Source of the DNA: Bacteroidota bacterium
Lineage (GTDB): Bacteria > Bacteroidota > Bacteroidia > Flavobacteriales > Weeksellaceae
DNA: 52,916 bases
Assembly (NCBI GenBank): GCA_023394415.1
Contig: JAEXAR010000015.1
Coordinates: forward strand, 1 to 52,916
Direction of reading: 5' to 3'
This document shows positions 41,464-49,517 of this stretch, in pieces. The translations under genes and the position numbers were made by a program. The notes under the pieces were generated by a model, which ran no database searches, had not been told where the DNA came from, and saw nothing but the letters and a program-made list of their open reading frames with translations. The stretch's first letter is position 1. Each line of letters opens with the position of its first letter.

Positions 41464-42159
41464 TTATGCTAATTCTGTTCCGGGTTTTATCTCATAAGGT
41501 TCTTTTCCGGCTTCGAAAATACGGGTTTGGTTTTCGCCTTCAACAGTAATTTTGTCGCCAATTCTGCGAATCCAGTTGCCTTCTCTTAAACCTATAACTT
41601 TGGTGTCATTTTGCGTGAGAAATTCTTTAATTCTGGTTTCTCTGGTTTCACCATTATGTTGTAATGTTGGATCCGGATCAAGATAATGTGGATTAATATT
41701 GAAGGGAACTAAACCCATACATTCAAAACTTGGCGGATAAACGATAGGCATATCATTCGTGGTTTTCATATTCAAACCTCCTATATTGCTCCCTGCACTA
41801 GCTCCAAGATAAGGTTTTCCGTTTTCTACATTATCTTTCAGGAAGTGCATTAGATTTTCTTCGTGGAGGGTTTTTACCAAAAGAAAAGTATTTCCACCAC
41901 CTGTAAAATAGGCTTTGGCTTCATTGATGGCTTCCGGCATTTGTTCAAACTCGTGCAGTCCACGCAATTTGATATTTATTTTTGAAAAAAAATCAGCAGC
42001 TTTTGCGGTATATTCCTCGTGAGAAATTCCCGAAGGTCTTGCAAAAGGGATAAAGAGAACCTCATCAATACCTTTGTAGAGTTCTTTAATTTCTTGGGTT
42101 AAATATTCCAGATAGTTTCCGCCAAAAAGGGTAGAAGTAGAGGCGAGTAATACATTCAT
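41464..42159 (-). CDS. pepE: dipeptidase E (peptidase S51)
   Basis: A 231-residue cytoplasmic alpha-aspartyl dipeptidase of the S51 family. The nucleophile Ser lies in GASAGSNIGG. The motif AYFTGGGNTFLLV and the conserved NPHYLDPD after it match the family. It hydrolyses dipeptides with N-terminal aspartate, mostly for nutrition. It is followed by the remnant lipoprotein gene on the same strand and separated from the thioesterase by about 80 bases. Confidence 0.9.
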   Translation of the reverse strand: MNVLLASTSTLFGGNYLEYLTQEIKELYKGIDEVLFIPFARPSGISHEEYTAKAADFFSKINIKLRGLHEFEQMPEAINEAKAYFTGGGNTFLLVKTLHEENLMHFLKDNVENGKPYLGASAGSNIGGLNMKTTNDMPIVYPPSFECMGLVPFNINPHYLDPDPTLQHNGETRETRIKEFLTQNDTKVIGLREGNWIRRIGDKITVEGENQTRIFEAGKEPYEIKPGTELA

Positions 42160-42236
42160 AAGTTGATTATTTCATCTAAATTTAAAGTTTAATGCTTAAA
42201 GTTGCGGTTTTTTATTCAATTAGAATCTACCATAAT

Positions 42237-42665
42237 TCAATCTTCAATTCCCTCAACTTTTTTCCAATTTTCATCAATGAGCTTCATCAAAAAATCAGGG
42301 CATTTTATAATTTTATTATGATTTGAATCGAGGAAAAATAGAGTGACGTTGGCTTCGGTAATTTTCTCTTTAGAATCGTTATAAATTTCATATTCGAACT
42401 CAATTCTTACGCCGGGTTTTTTTTTAACGTAAGTGTGTATTTCTAGAATTTGATCATACAAACCGGGCTTAAGATACTTAATTTTATACTCTGATACGGG
42501 TAACCAAATTCCCTGTTTTTCAATCTCATCGTAAGAAATTCCGATGGTGCGAAAAAGTTCAACACGCGCTACTTCGAGATACTCTGCATAGTTGCCGTAG
42601 TAAACATATTTCATAGGGTCTGTTTCGCCATAACGTACTCGTAATGAATGTGTTGTATGTATCAT
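42237..42665 (-). CDS. acyl-CoA thioesterase (4-hydroxybenzoyl-CoA thioesterase fold)
   Basis: A 142-residue hot-dog thioesterase of the YbgC/FadM type. The start is taken at 42665 (MIHTTHSLRVRYGETDP); an open frame continues 24 codons upstream without family resemblance. The active-site region GETDPMKYVYYGNYAEYLEVAR has the catalytic Asp. The rest follows the fold: EYKIKYLKPGLYDQILEI and a final FFLDSNHNKI. It hydrolyses acyl-CoA, substrate unknown. It diverges from dnaA. Confidence 0.88.
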   Translation of the reverse strand: MIHTTHSLRVRYGETDPMKYVYYGNYAEYLEVARVELFRTIGISYDEIEKQGIWLPVSEYKIKYLKPGLYDQILEIHTYVKKKPGVRIEFEYEIYNDSKEKITEANVTLFFLDSNHNKIIKCPDFLMKLIDENWKKVEGIED

Positions 42666-42717
42666 TCCAAAGTTTTGTTTGACAACATACAAATAACTTT
42701 TTAAATAATCAAGGCTG

Positions 42718-42746
42718 TTTAAATTTTTTTTTGACAATTATTTTTG
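42718..42746 (+). promoter_or_regulatory. probable dnaA promoter
   Basis: TATTTTTG (42739-42746) is a perfect -7 box with a weak TTT (42718-42720) 18 bases upstream. The predicted transcript begins near 42752, exactly where a hairpin starts. Confidence 0.4.
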
Positions 42747-42750
42747 TGAT

Positions 42751-42777
42751 ATTTGCTTTCTACTTTAGTAGGCAAAT
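42751..42777 (+). promoter_or_regulatory. hairpin at the 5' end of the dnaA leader
   Basis: ATTTGC (42751-42756) pairs with GCAAAT (42772-42777), and CTAC pairs with GTAG inside it after a 3-base bulge. It could stabilise the mRNA end or act as an operator. No cluster of DnaA boxes (TTATNCACA) is visible around the gene. Confidence 0.35.
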
Positions 42778-42814
42778 CAAATATATATTTCAATCTCATT
42801 TTACGTAGGAATTT

Positions 42815-44263
42815 ATGAATCAAGATTTATCATTGGTATGGGAAAAGTGTCTCCTTTTTATGCGGGATAATCTTAATGCTGCAGAAGATAATGATGATCT
42901 TAAGAAGCTGGAGAAATCATTTGATCTTTTGTTTGATAAGGTACAACCTTTATCATTGGTAAATCACAACCTTACCCTTTTGGTTCCTAGTGATTTTTAT
43001 AAAGAGTATATCGAAGATAACTACCTTTCATTACTTTCAGCTGCTTTAAGAAAAAACATTGGCAAAGGTGTTAAGCTATGGTATTCTGTGATGGAGAATA
43101 AACCATCCGGAAAAGAAAAACCTATTGTACAGAAAGTAAAGGGAAATTCTATCCCTGCACCAAAAATGCAGGAAGCGATGCCTAAAGCTAAAAATTTTGT
43201 TAATCCTCTTGTTGCTCCTGGCATTAAGAAAGTAAATATTGAATCGAATCTGATTCCCCACCTCTCTTTTGATAATTTTGTAGAAGGTGAAAGCAATAAA
43301 TTTGCTTCTACTGTTGCAAAATCAATCGCAAAAAGACCGGGAGCTACAGCTTTCAACCCATTGTTTATTCATGGTGGTGTTGGGGTAGGTAAAACGCACT
43401 TGGCGCATGCCATAGGTTTGGAAGTGAAAAACAATTTCCCCGAAAAAGTAGTGCTTTACCTTTCTTCAGAAAAATTCATCCAACAGTTTGTATCCGCAGC
43501 AAAAGCCCAAAATAAAACTGATTTCCAGAACTATTACCAAATGGTTGACGTTTTGGTGATTGATGATATTCAGTTCCTTTCCGGAAAAGCAGCAACGCAG
43601 GATTCATTCTTCCACATTTTTGATTATCTGCACCAAAACGGAAAACAGATTGTTTTAACATCTGATAAAGCACCGGTTGACATTCAGGATATTCAGGAGC
43701 GTATTGTTTCGCGTTTCAAATGGGGGCTTTCTGCAGAAGTAAAATCTCCGGATTTTGAAACCAGAAAGAAAATTATTGTAGATAAATTAAGCCGTGACGG
43801 TATTGTTCTTACTGAAGATATGGTAGATTATCTTGCCGGAGAAGTAAAATCGAACGTTAGAGAATTAATTGGCGTCATCAATTCCGTTATCGCATATTCT
43901 ACAATTTATAAGTCTGAATTAAGCCTTGAACTTCTGAAAGATACCATTAATAAGATTGCATCTACACAGAAAAAAGTGATCAATATTCCTTACATTCAGG
44001 AAGTGGTTTGCGAATATTTTGGTTTAAACAGAGAACAGTTACTTTCAAAATCCAGAAAAAGGGATATTGCGTTACCAAGACAGTTGGCTATGTATTTCTC
44101 TAAAGAATTAACCAATGCAACATTCTCAAAAATTGGTGAAGAAATGGGAGGTAAAGACCATTCTACTGTGATGTATGCTGTAGAAACCATTAAGGATGTT
44201 TCCAAAATCGACAAGGAGATCAAGAAATATGTGAAAGATCTTTCTGAAAGAATAAAACAATAA
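42815..44263 (+). CDS. dnaA: chromosomal replication initiator DnaA
   Basis: A 482-residue AAA+ initiator. Domain I (about 1-95) contacts DnaB and other partners, and a Lys/Pro-rich linker (about 95-140) is domain II. Domain III has Walker A GGVGVGKTHLAHAIG and Walker B VLVIDDIQFLSGK. Domain IV has the DNA-binding signature GGKDHSTVMYAVETI preceded by KRDIALPRQLAMYF. The length is normal. dnaN and recF are not adjacent, as is common in Bacteroidota. A terminator follows at 44283-44314. Confidence 0.97.
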   Translation: MNQDLSLVWEKCLLFMRDNLNAAEDNDDLKKLEKSFDLLFDKVQPLSLVNHNLTLLVPSDFYKEYIEDNYLSLLSAALRKNIGKGVKLWYSVMENKPSGKEKPIVQKVKGNSIPAPKMQEAMPKAKNFVNPLVAPGIKKVNIESNLIPHLSFDNFVEGESNKFASTVAKSIAKRPGATAFNPLFIHGGVGVGKTHLAHAIGLEVKNNFPEKVVLYLSSEKFIQQFVSAAKAQNKTDFQNYYQMVDVLVIDDIQFLSGKAATQDSFFHIFDYLHQNGKQIVLTSDKAPVDIQDIQERIVSRFKWGLSAEVKSPDFETRKKIIVDKLSRDGIVLTEDMVDYLAGEVKSNVRELIGVINSVIAYSTIYKSELSLELLKDTINKIASTQKKVINIPYIQEVVCEYFGLNREQLLSKSRKRDIALPRQLAMYFSKELTNATFSKIGEEMGGKDHSTVMYAVETIKDVSKIDKEIKKYVKDLSERIKQ

Positions 44264-44282
44264 AATTGATAAGTTGAATATA

Positions 44283-44314
44283 AAAAATGAAGAGTAGAAA
44301 TATTCTTCATTTTT
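44283..44314 (+). terminator. intrinsic terminator of dnaA
   Basis: An 11-bp stem (44283-44293 with 44304-44314) ending in a T run. It covers the first ATG (44287) of the next open frame, which argues that the phosphatase starts at 44350 instead. Confidence 0.75.
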
Positions 44315-44349
44315 GTTTAAATTTAGTCCGTAAAATTGCTAATAATACT

Positions 44350-44805
44350 ATGAAAATTTTAATGCTTTGCCTGGGCAACATTTGCAGAAGTCCTCTTGCA
44401 GAAGGCATTATGAGATCTAAACTTCCTGAAAGTTTTGAGATTGACAGTGCCGGAACCATTTCGTACCACGAAGGTAAAAAAGCTGATCACCGATCCATAA
44501 AAATTGCCGAAAAATATGGTGTGGACATTAATAAACACAGAGCCAGAATCATCACACCCAAAGATTTGGATGAATATGATAAAATTTTCTGTATGGATTT
44601 GGAAAATTATAAAGATGCAGTATCAATGGCCAAATCTGAAGAACAACGGCAAAAAATCAGTCTCATTTTGAATGAAGCAGGAAACATAGGCGACAATATC
44701 GAAGTTCCTGATCCATATTGGAGTGAATTAGATGCTTTTGATCAGGTTTATAAAATGCTAGATGAAGCCTGCGATAAAATTGCCAAAAAACTGACATCAG
44801 AATAA
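44350..44805 (+). CDS. low molecular weight protein tyrosine phosphatase
   Basis: A 151-residue LMW-PTP with the P-loop CX5R at C7 to R13 (CLGNICRSPLAEG) and the general-acid Asp in VPDPYW. The start is at 44350 (MKILML); the longer frame begins inside the dnaA terminator. Such enzymes dephosphorylate tyrosine on BY-kinases of capsule synthesis or other proteins; no BY-kinase gene is in the window. Next is an RsmI-like methylase, 44 bases on. Confidence 0.92.
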   Translation: MKILMLCLGNICRSPLAEGIMRSKLPESFEIDSAGTISYHEGKKADHRSIKIAEKYGVDINKHRARIITPKDLDEYDKIFCMDLENYKDAVSMAKSEEQRQKISLILNEAGNIGDNIEVPDPYWSELDAFDQVYKMLDEACDKIAKKLTSE

Positions 44806-44849
44806 TTTATATTATTTAATACTTCATTGTTAATACTTCATTAAATAAA

Positions 44850-45548
44850 ATGCTTTTCCTTATTCCCGCATACCTTTCAGAAGATTCACCTTTAGAATAT
44901 TTTGCTCCCGCAATTAAAGATTATATTCTGAAGACTGATTATTTTTTTGTGGAAAACGAGAAAACGGCGCGTAAAGTCATCAAGTTTTTTTGTCCGGAAA
45001 AAAAGCAGAGCGATTTAAAACTTTTTCTTCTTGATAAATATTCAGAACATTCAGACCTAAAGGAAGCCCAACAGTTGATGAAACAAGGTCAGGATTTTGG
45101 TTTACTTTCTGAAGCGGGATTGCCTTGTATTGCCGATCCCGGAAATATTATTGTAAAATGGTGCCACGAAAACCACATTAAAGTTGTTCCCATTAACGGA
45201 CCGAGTTCCATTATATTAGCATTAATTTCGAGTGGTTTCAACGGACAGGAGTTTACCTTTCACGGTTATTTACCCATTGATAAATCCCAAAAACATCAGA
45301 AAATCAAATTTTTAGAAACGCAAGTTCAAAAAACAGGATATTCTCAGATTTTTATGGAAACACCTTACCGTAATCAACAACTTTTGGAAGATTTAATCAA
45401 AACTTTAAGTTCAAGTACTCAACTTTGCATTGCTTCCAATATCAATCATCCTATCGATGAATTTATAAAAACTTTAAAAATATCGGATTGGAAAAACAAA
45501 AAGCCTGATCTACATAAGATTCCTACTGTTTTCGTTATAGGAAAATAA
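44850..45548 (+). CDS. SAM-dependent methyltransferase, RsmI/tetrapyrrole methylase family
   Basis: A 232-residue member of the tetrapyrrole methylase fold, closest in pattern to RsmI (2'-O-methylation of 16S rRNA C1402). LLSEAGLPCIADPG is the SAM-site GxPxxxDPG equivalent, VVPINGPSSIILALISSG follows, and IFMETPYRNQQLL matches the FYESPHR region. The C-terminal RNA-binding extension of full-length RsmI is absent. It is co-directional with the phosphatase gene. The substrate cannot be stated with certainty. Confidence 0.8.
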   Translation: MLFLIPAYLSEDSPLEYFAPAIKDYILKTDYFFVENEKTARKVIKFFCPEKKQSDLKLFLLDKYSEHSDLKEAQQLMKQGQDFGLLSEAGLPCIADPGNIIVKWCHENHIKVVPINGPSSIILALISSGFNGQEFTFHGYLPIDKSQKHQKIKFLETQVQKTGYSQIFMETPYRNQQLLEDLIKTLSSSTQLCIASNINHPIDEFIKTLKISDWKNKKPDLHKIPTVFVIGK

Positions 45549-45623
45549 AGTTTAACATCCTTTAACACAGCCTTTGCATTATTATTGTGACCCTCTTGAT
45601 GAATCACAAAAATTATAAAAATT

Positions 45624-46001
45624 ATGTCAGAAAAAAAATTAGCAGGGCTTTGGATAGATAATGAAAAAGCAATTGTTGTTAAAAATCATGATGCACAAAA
45701 TGCGTTTAAATTTTTCCTTTGCAGCCCGGTAAAACACGAAAAACAACACGGAAACTCCAGTGAAAATGCAGGCAATAATGCTGAGCAAACAACGAAAACC
45801 AAATTCTTCAAAGAAATAGATCATCTTATTGAAAACAGCCAAGAATTGTTCATTACAGGTCCCGGTAAAATTCAGGAAGAACTGAAGAATTATCTACACG
45901 ATACTGCACAATTTAAAAATTTGAAAATTACTTTAGAATCTTCTCAACAAATGAGTGATGAGCAGGTTTTAGAAACCGTTAAACAACACTACGGAGAATA
46001 A
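45624..46001 (+). CDS. small cytoplasmic protein resembling the C-terminal part of bacterial release-factor-like proteins
   Basis: A 125-residue hydrophilic protein without signal peptide or membrane segment. The N-terminus LAGLWIDNEKAIVV looks like a beta-hairpin, and the C-terminal half, with FITGPGKIQEELKNYL and a final SSQQMSDEQVLETVKQHY, recalls domain 3 of eRF1/Pelota-like (baeRF) proteins. The middle has a low-complexity Asn/Glu/His stretch. I do not recognise a named family with confidence. A terminator follows at 46022-46049. Confidence 0.7.
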   Translation: MSEKKLAGLWIDNEKAIVVKNHDAQNAFKFFLCSPVKHEKQHGNSSENAGNNAEQTTKTKFFKEIDHLIENSQELFITGPGKIQEELKNYLHDTAQFKNLKITLESSQQMSDEQVLETVKQHYGE

Positions 46002-46021
46002 TTTTCTTTTTGAATTAAGAC

Positions 46022-46049
46022 AATCCTTTCAATAACGAAAGGATTTTTT
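46022..46049. terminator. terminator between two convergent small genes
   Basis: AATCCTTTC (46022-46030) pairs with GAAAGGATT (46037-46045), with a T run after it. Confidence 0.8.
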
Positions 46050-46429
46050 TATAAATTGAAAACAGGCTTTCCGTCTACACAGGAAACACCTTTTGGCATT
46101 GGCGTAATACTGCAGTCGGAAACTGCACCCCATTTTTCGTTGTAAGCTTTATGAGCTTTACTATAGTCTTCAACCAATTTCAAAAACATCGCTTCATCAA
46201 TGCTTTTATGATAAGGTATGTATGTAGCAGGTCCTCCACAAGGTTTGTCTCCAGCGGGTGCAAATTTCCATTCGTCTCCATTCGTGCATTTTACACTCAC
46301 AGAAATGGCATACAACTCATTAAATGCTTTGGATAAAGCTTCTTTTTCTTGTTCCTGAAGGTTATCTTCTCTCCCTACACAAGACAGAGATAGAAAAAAT
46401 AATGATAAAAGGGCAATAAAAACTTTCAT
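46049..46429 (-). CDS. small exported lipoprotein, Cys-rich, function unknown
   Basis: A 126-residue protein with a signal peptide and lipobox (LSLFFLSLSC). The mature part is helical at first (LQEQEKEALSKAFNELYAI), then carries a conserved-looking block with four cysteines, CTNGDEWKFAPAGDKPCGG and later SDCSITPMP and VSCVDG. These probably form two disulfides. I have seen the pattern in flavobacterial proteins without assigned function. It is convergent with the preceding gene and divergent from the DUF2891 gene. Confidence 0.8.
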   Translation of the reverse strand: MKVFIALLSLFFLSLSCVGREDNLQEQEKEALSKAFNELYAISVSVKCTNGDEWKFAPAGDKPCGGPATYIPYHKSIDEAMFLKLVEDYSKAHKAYNEKWGAVSDCSITPMPKGVSCVDGKPVFNL

Positions 46430-46487
46430 AGTAGTTGTTTTCTCAAAATTAAGTATAAATCTTAAAACTTTATATTAATTTTATGAA

Positions 46488-47555
46488 ATGAAAAAGTTCA
46501 CATTGCTTTCCGTATTATTTTCATTCTTTTTTTATGCACAGAATGTTCCTACTTTAACCGATGAAATGGCAGTTAAATTGGCCGAGAAACCATTACATTG
46601 TATCAATCAGGAATATCCTAATAAAACGGCGCACATCATCAATAATGCTAAAGAAGTAGCGCTTTCACCCAAAGATCTTCATCCTAGTTTCTATGGTTGT
46701 TTCGATTGGCATAGCTCTGTACATGGACATTGGATGCTGGTGAGACTTCTGAAAACCAAACCAAATCTTCCAAATGCAAAAGAGATTGAGACCATTCTGG
46801 AAAATTCGTTCAAACCTGAATATTTAAATGAAGAAGCTGCTTATTTCACCAAATACGAACTCACTACAACTTTTGAAAGAACTTATGGTTGGGCTTGGCT
46901 ACTGAAATTAGATGAAGAACTTATCACCTGGGACGATGCAAGAGCAAAACGCTGGCATGAAAACCTGAAACCTTTAACCCGAGAAATTCTTAATAAATGG
47001 AAAGCCTATTTACCAAAACAAACCTATCCTAACAGAACTGGTGTACATCCCAATACTGCTTTTGCAGTGGCTTTTGCTATAGATTGGGCAAGAGCATCAA
47101 AAGATAAAGATTTTGAAAATCAATTAATTGAGCGTTCCAAATATTTTTATTTGAGTGATAAAAAGGCACCGGCTTATATGGAGCCAGATGGTTCTGATTT
47201 CTTTTCACCAAGCTTAAATATTGCTTATTTGATGAGCAGAATTCTTCCTCAACAAGAATTTGTAAAGTGGCTTAAAAATTTCTACGACAAACGCAGTCTT
47301 CAAAATGTAAAACAAGTTCCGGTAGTGAGTGATTTATCTGATTATCAGACAGTTCATTTAGTGGGCTTGTCTTTTTCTCGCGCATGGTGTATGAAAGGGA
47401 TTGCTAAAGAATTACCAAGAAATCACAAACTGAAAAAAGATTTTGAGCAAACAGCCCATAAATTTATTTCTAATGGCTTGCCACTATTATTTCAAGGAAA
47501 TTATGGCGGTGATCATTGGTTAGCAAGTTTTGCAGTTTATGCAATGAAAGACTAA
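46488..47555 (+). CDS. exported DUF2891 protein
   Basis: A 355-residue protein with a signal peptide (FTLLSVLFSFFFYAQ). The body has the DUF2891 pattern: HPSFYGCFDWHSSVHGHWMLVRLL, then TFERTYGWAWLLKL and YMEPDGSDFFSPSL, with alternating helices like an (alpha/alpha) toroid of the glycan-active type. No function is established for the family. The conserved His, Asp and Glu suggest an enzyme. It is monocistronic. Confidence 0.88.
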   Translation: MKKFTLLSVLFSFFFYAQNVPTLTDEMAVKLAEKPLHCINQEYPNKTAHIINNAKEVALSPKDLHPSFYGCFDWHSSVHGHWMLVRLLKTKPNLPNAKEIETILENSFKPEYLNEEAAYFTKYELTTTFERTYGWAWLLKLDEELITWDDARAKRWHENLKPLTREILNKWKAYLPKQTYPNRTGVHPNTAFAVAFAIDWARASKDKDFENQLIERSKYFYLSDKKAPAYMEPDGSDFFSPSLNIAYLMSRILPQQEFVKWLKNFYDKRSLQNVKQVPVVSDLSDYQTVHLVGLSFSRAWCMKGIAKELPRNHKLKKDFEQTAHKFISNGLPLLFQGNYGGDHWLASFAVYAMKD

Positions 47556-47752
47556 ATAGCATCCCAACATCAAATTTGGTAACTACAGAAGTGTATTTTT
47601 AAAATTTATGGCCACTTTATAACCCCAAAAGGTCACAAATTTTATATTACAAGTAATCGATTGATAAATTTAATTTTCTGTTAATCATTTTACACACAAT
47701 TGGAGATAAAATAATTGAAATAGAAACCAATCCAAGTATCTCGAAAATTCGA

Positions 47753-48049
47753 TTGGGAGAAATTAGAAGAATGCTCAAAAACTACCTTGAAACTGAAGAC
47801 CACACTTTCGAGATACAGATGGAAGAGCTGCAGCAAGAGTTTTTTAAATCGATGAAGGCAAAGATTCCTCACCTTTCAATTTATGATCTTAGATTATGCG
47901 CTTATCTCAGAATTGGACTTACCTCCCGAGAAATGGCAGATATACTTCAGGTATTACCATCCAGTATTAACGTATCCCGTTCTAGGCTTCGTAAAAAGCC
48001 TTGGCTTTCACCGGAGGATTTATTTGAATTTTTAAATAATTTAGATTAA
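47753..48049 (+). CDS. LuxR-type helix-turn-helix protein, possibly the remnant of a larger sensor
   Basis: A 98-codon frame with a TTG start (the next candidate is ATG 47771). The region LSIYDLRLCAYLRIGLTSREMADILQ and then SRSRLRKKPWLSPEDL matches the HTH end of Bacteroidota Y_Y_Y-domain regulators, in which an N-terminal beta-propeller and membrane helix precede this segment. Here the frame is open back only to 47657 and nothing of the sensor is visible. It is either a stand-alone regulator or the 3' stub of a deleted gene. The 197 bases before it contain nothing else I can name. Confidence 0.55.
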   Translation: MGEIRRMLKNYLETEDHTFEIQMEELQQEFFKSMKAKIPHLSIYDLRLCAYLRIGLTSREMADILQVLPSSINVSRSRLRKKPWLSPEDLFEFLNNLD

Positions 48050-48118
48050 GTTGAAGGTTAAATACTACATTTAATCATTCTTTTGTTTTCTTGCCAAATA
48101 AAAAAAGATCAAAATCGT

Positions 48119-48126
48119 TATATTTG
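48119..48126 (+). promoter_or_regulatory. -7 box of the PBP4-type gene
   Basis: TATATTTG, a perfect TANNTTTG, ends 17 bases before the ATG at 48144. No correctly spaced -33 TTG is visible. Confidence 0.45.
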
Positions 48127-48143
48127 AAATAAAAAGCATTAAA

Positions 48144-49517
48144 ATGAAAAGCGCATTTTCAGTTCTTATACTATCTTCACAATTATTTTTTGCTCAGAAC
48201 ATTACTCAAAAGTTGGATGCAGCAACTAAAGATTTGCTCAATTCTGCTCCGGCATATTCCTCAAGTCTTTCATTTTATGTAGCAGATGAATCAGGAAATT
48301 TTATCTACGAATATCAAGGTAACAAAGGGCTTTCTACAGCGTCTACACAGAAAATTTTTACAGCAGCAACGGCTTTGGAAGTTTTGGGTAAAAATTATCA
48401 ATGGACTACTACTGCTTCACATTCAGGAAGTATCTCGAATGGAAATCTGAACGGAAATCTTTTTATCCAATCCAACGGAGATCCAACACTTGGAAGTTGG
48501 CGTTACGATGGTTACAAACCTGAAGACTACAGAGATAAGCTCCTTGCTTCCATCAAAACCAAAGGCATTTCAAAAATTACCGGAGATTTGGTGATAGACG
48601 ATTCTTATTTTGATTTTCAAACCGTTCCCGGAGGTTGGCCTTGGGATGATATGGGAAATTATTATGGTGCAGGTGTTTGGAGTGTCAATTGGCGCGAGAA
48701 CCAGTTTGATATCAATACAAACGGTAAAGACATCAAAAATTTCAATATTGATCTTCAAAATGTGAAGTGGGTAAATGATGTGAAAACCGGTGGAACTTCA
48801 GATCAAAGTTTAATATTTACTGCGCCACATTCAAATGTAGCCCACATCACAGGAACTTTGCCTGCGAAAAATATGACAGTTTCGGGAGCAACACCTAATC
48901 CACCACTACAACTCGGAGCTGAAATAAAAAACTGGCTGAAACTAAACGGCATTGAATTTAATGGCAAAATTATCACCACCTCTCAACAGAGAATTAATGG
49001 AGAAACCCTTTCCCAATTCCCAAAAGGCAATACTTTTTTTGAGTATAAATCGCCTACATTAGATAAAGTAGTCTATTGGTTTATGAGAAAGAGCGTCAAT
49101 CTTTATGGTGAAACCTTAGTAAAAACAATCGGGAAAGAAAAGAAAGGTGAAGGCAGTTTCAAAGCTGGGATTGATTATATGAAAAACTTTTGGCAAGGTA
49201 AAGGTATCAATCACTATATGATTAATTTTGCTGACGGAAGTGGACTTTCGCCGCAGAATTATGTTTCTGCAAGGGCAGAAGTGCAGGCATTACTTTGGGC
49301 TAAAAAACAAGCTTGGTTTAATGAATTTTTTGACGGATTTCCAACACAAGGAAACCAAATGAAAATGAAGAGTGGCACCATGAGAGATACCAAATCATTT
49401 GCAGGTTATCACACTTCTGCATCAGGAAAAAAATATGTTTTTTCAATCATCATCAATAATTATCAGTCTTCTGATGTGAGCAATGCGCTGTACAAAGTTT
49501 TAAATGTGCTGAAATAA
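48144..49517 (+). CDS. dacB: D-alanyl-D-alanine carboxypeptidase/endopeptidase, PBP4 type (peptidase S13)
   Basis: A 457-residue periplasmic penicillin-binding protein with a signal peptide (FSVLILSSQLFFAQ). The S13 active site is present: SxxK at S67 to K70 (STQK), SxN in KSVNLYGE, and KSG in MKMKSGTMRD. The long domain inserted between SxxK and SxN (SNGDPTLGSWRYDGYKPEDY, then GGWPWDDMGNYYGAGVWSVN) is the PBP4 hallmark. It trims or cleaves peptidoglycan cross-links. The stop overlaps the ATG of a sensor kinase by one base, so the two are co-translated. Confidence 0.93.
   Translation: MKSAFSVLILSSQLFFAQNITQKLDAATKDLLNSAPAYSSSLSFYVADESGNFIYEYQGNKGLSTASTQKIFTAATALEVLGKNYQWTTTASHSGSISNGNLNGNLFIQSNGDPTLGSWRYDGYKPEDYRDKLLASIKTKGISKITGDLVIDDSYFDFQTVPGGWPWDDMGNYYGAGVWSVNWRENQFDINTNGKDIKNFNIDLQNVKWVNDVKTGGTSDQSLIFTAPHSNVAHITGTLPAKNMTVSGATPNPPLQLGAEIKNWLKLNGIEFNGKIITTSQQRINGETLSQFPKGNTFFEYKSPTLDKVVYWFMRKSVNLYGETLVKTIGKEKKGEGSFKAGIDYMKNFWQGKGINHYMINFADGSGLSPQNYVSARAEVQALLWAKKQAWFNEFFDGFPTQGNQMKMKSGTMRDTKSFAGYHTSASGKKYVFSIIINNYQSSDVSNALYKVLNVLK

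Noticed and set aside
42160..42815. oriC next to dnaA
   Set aside because: No cluster of DnaA boxes or 13-mer-like AT repeats was found; a candidate hairpin alone is not enough.
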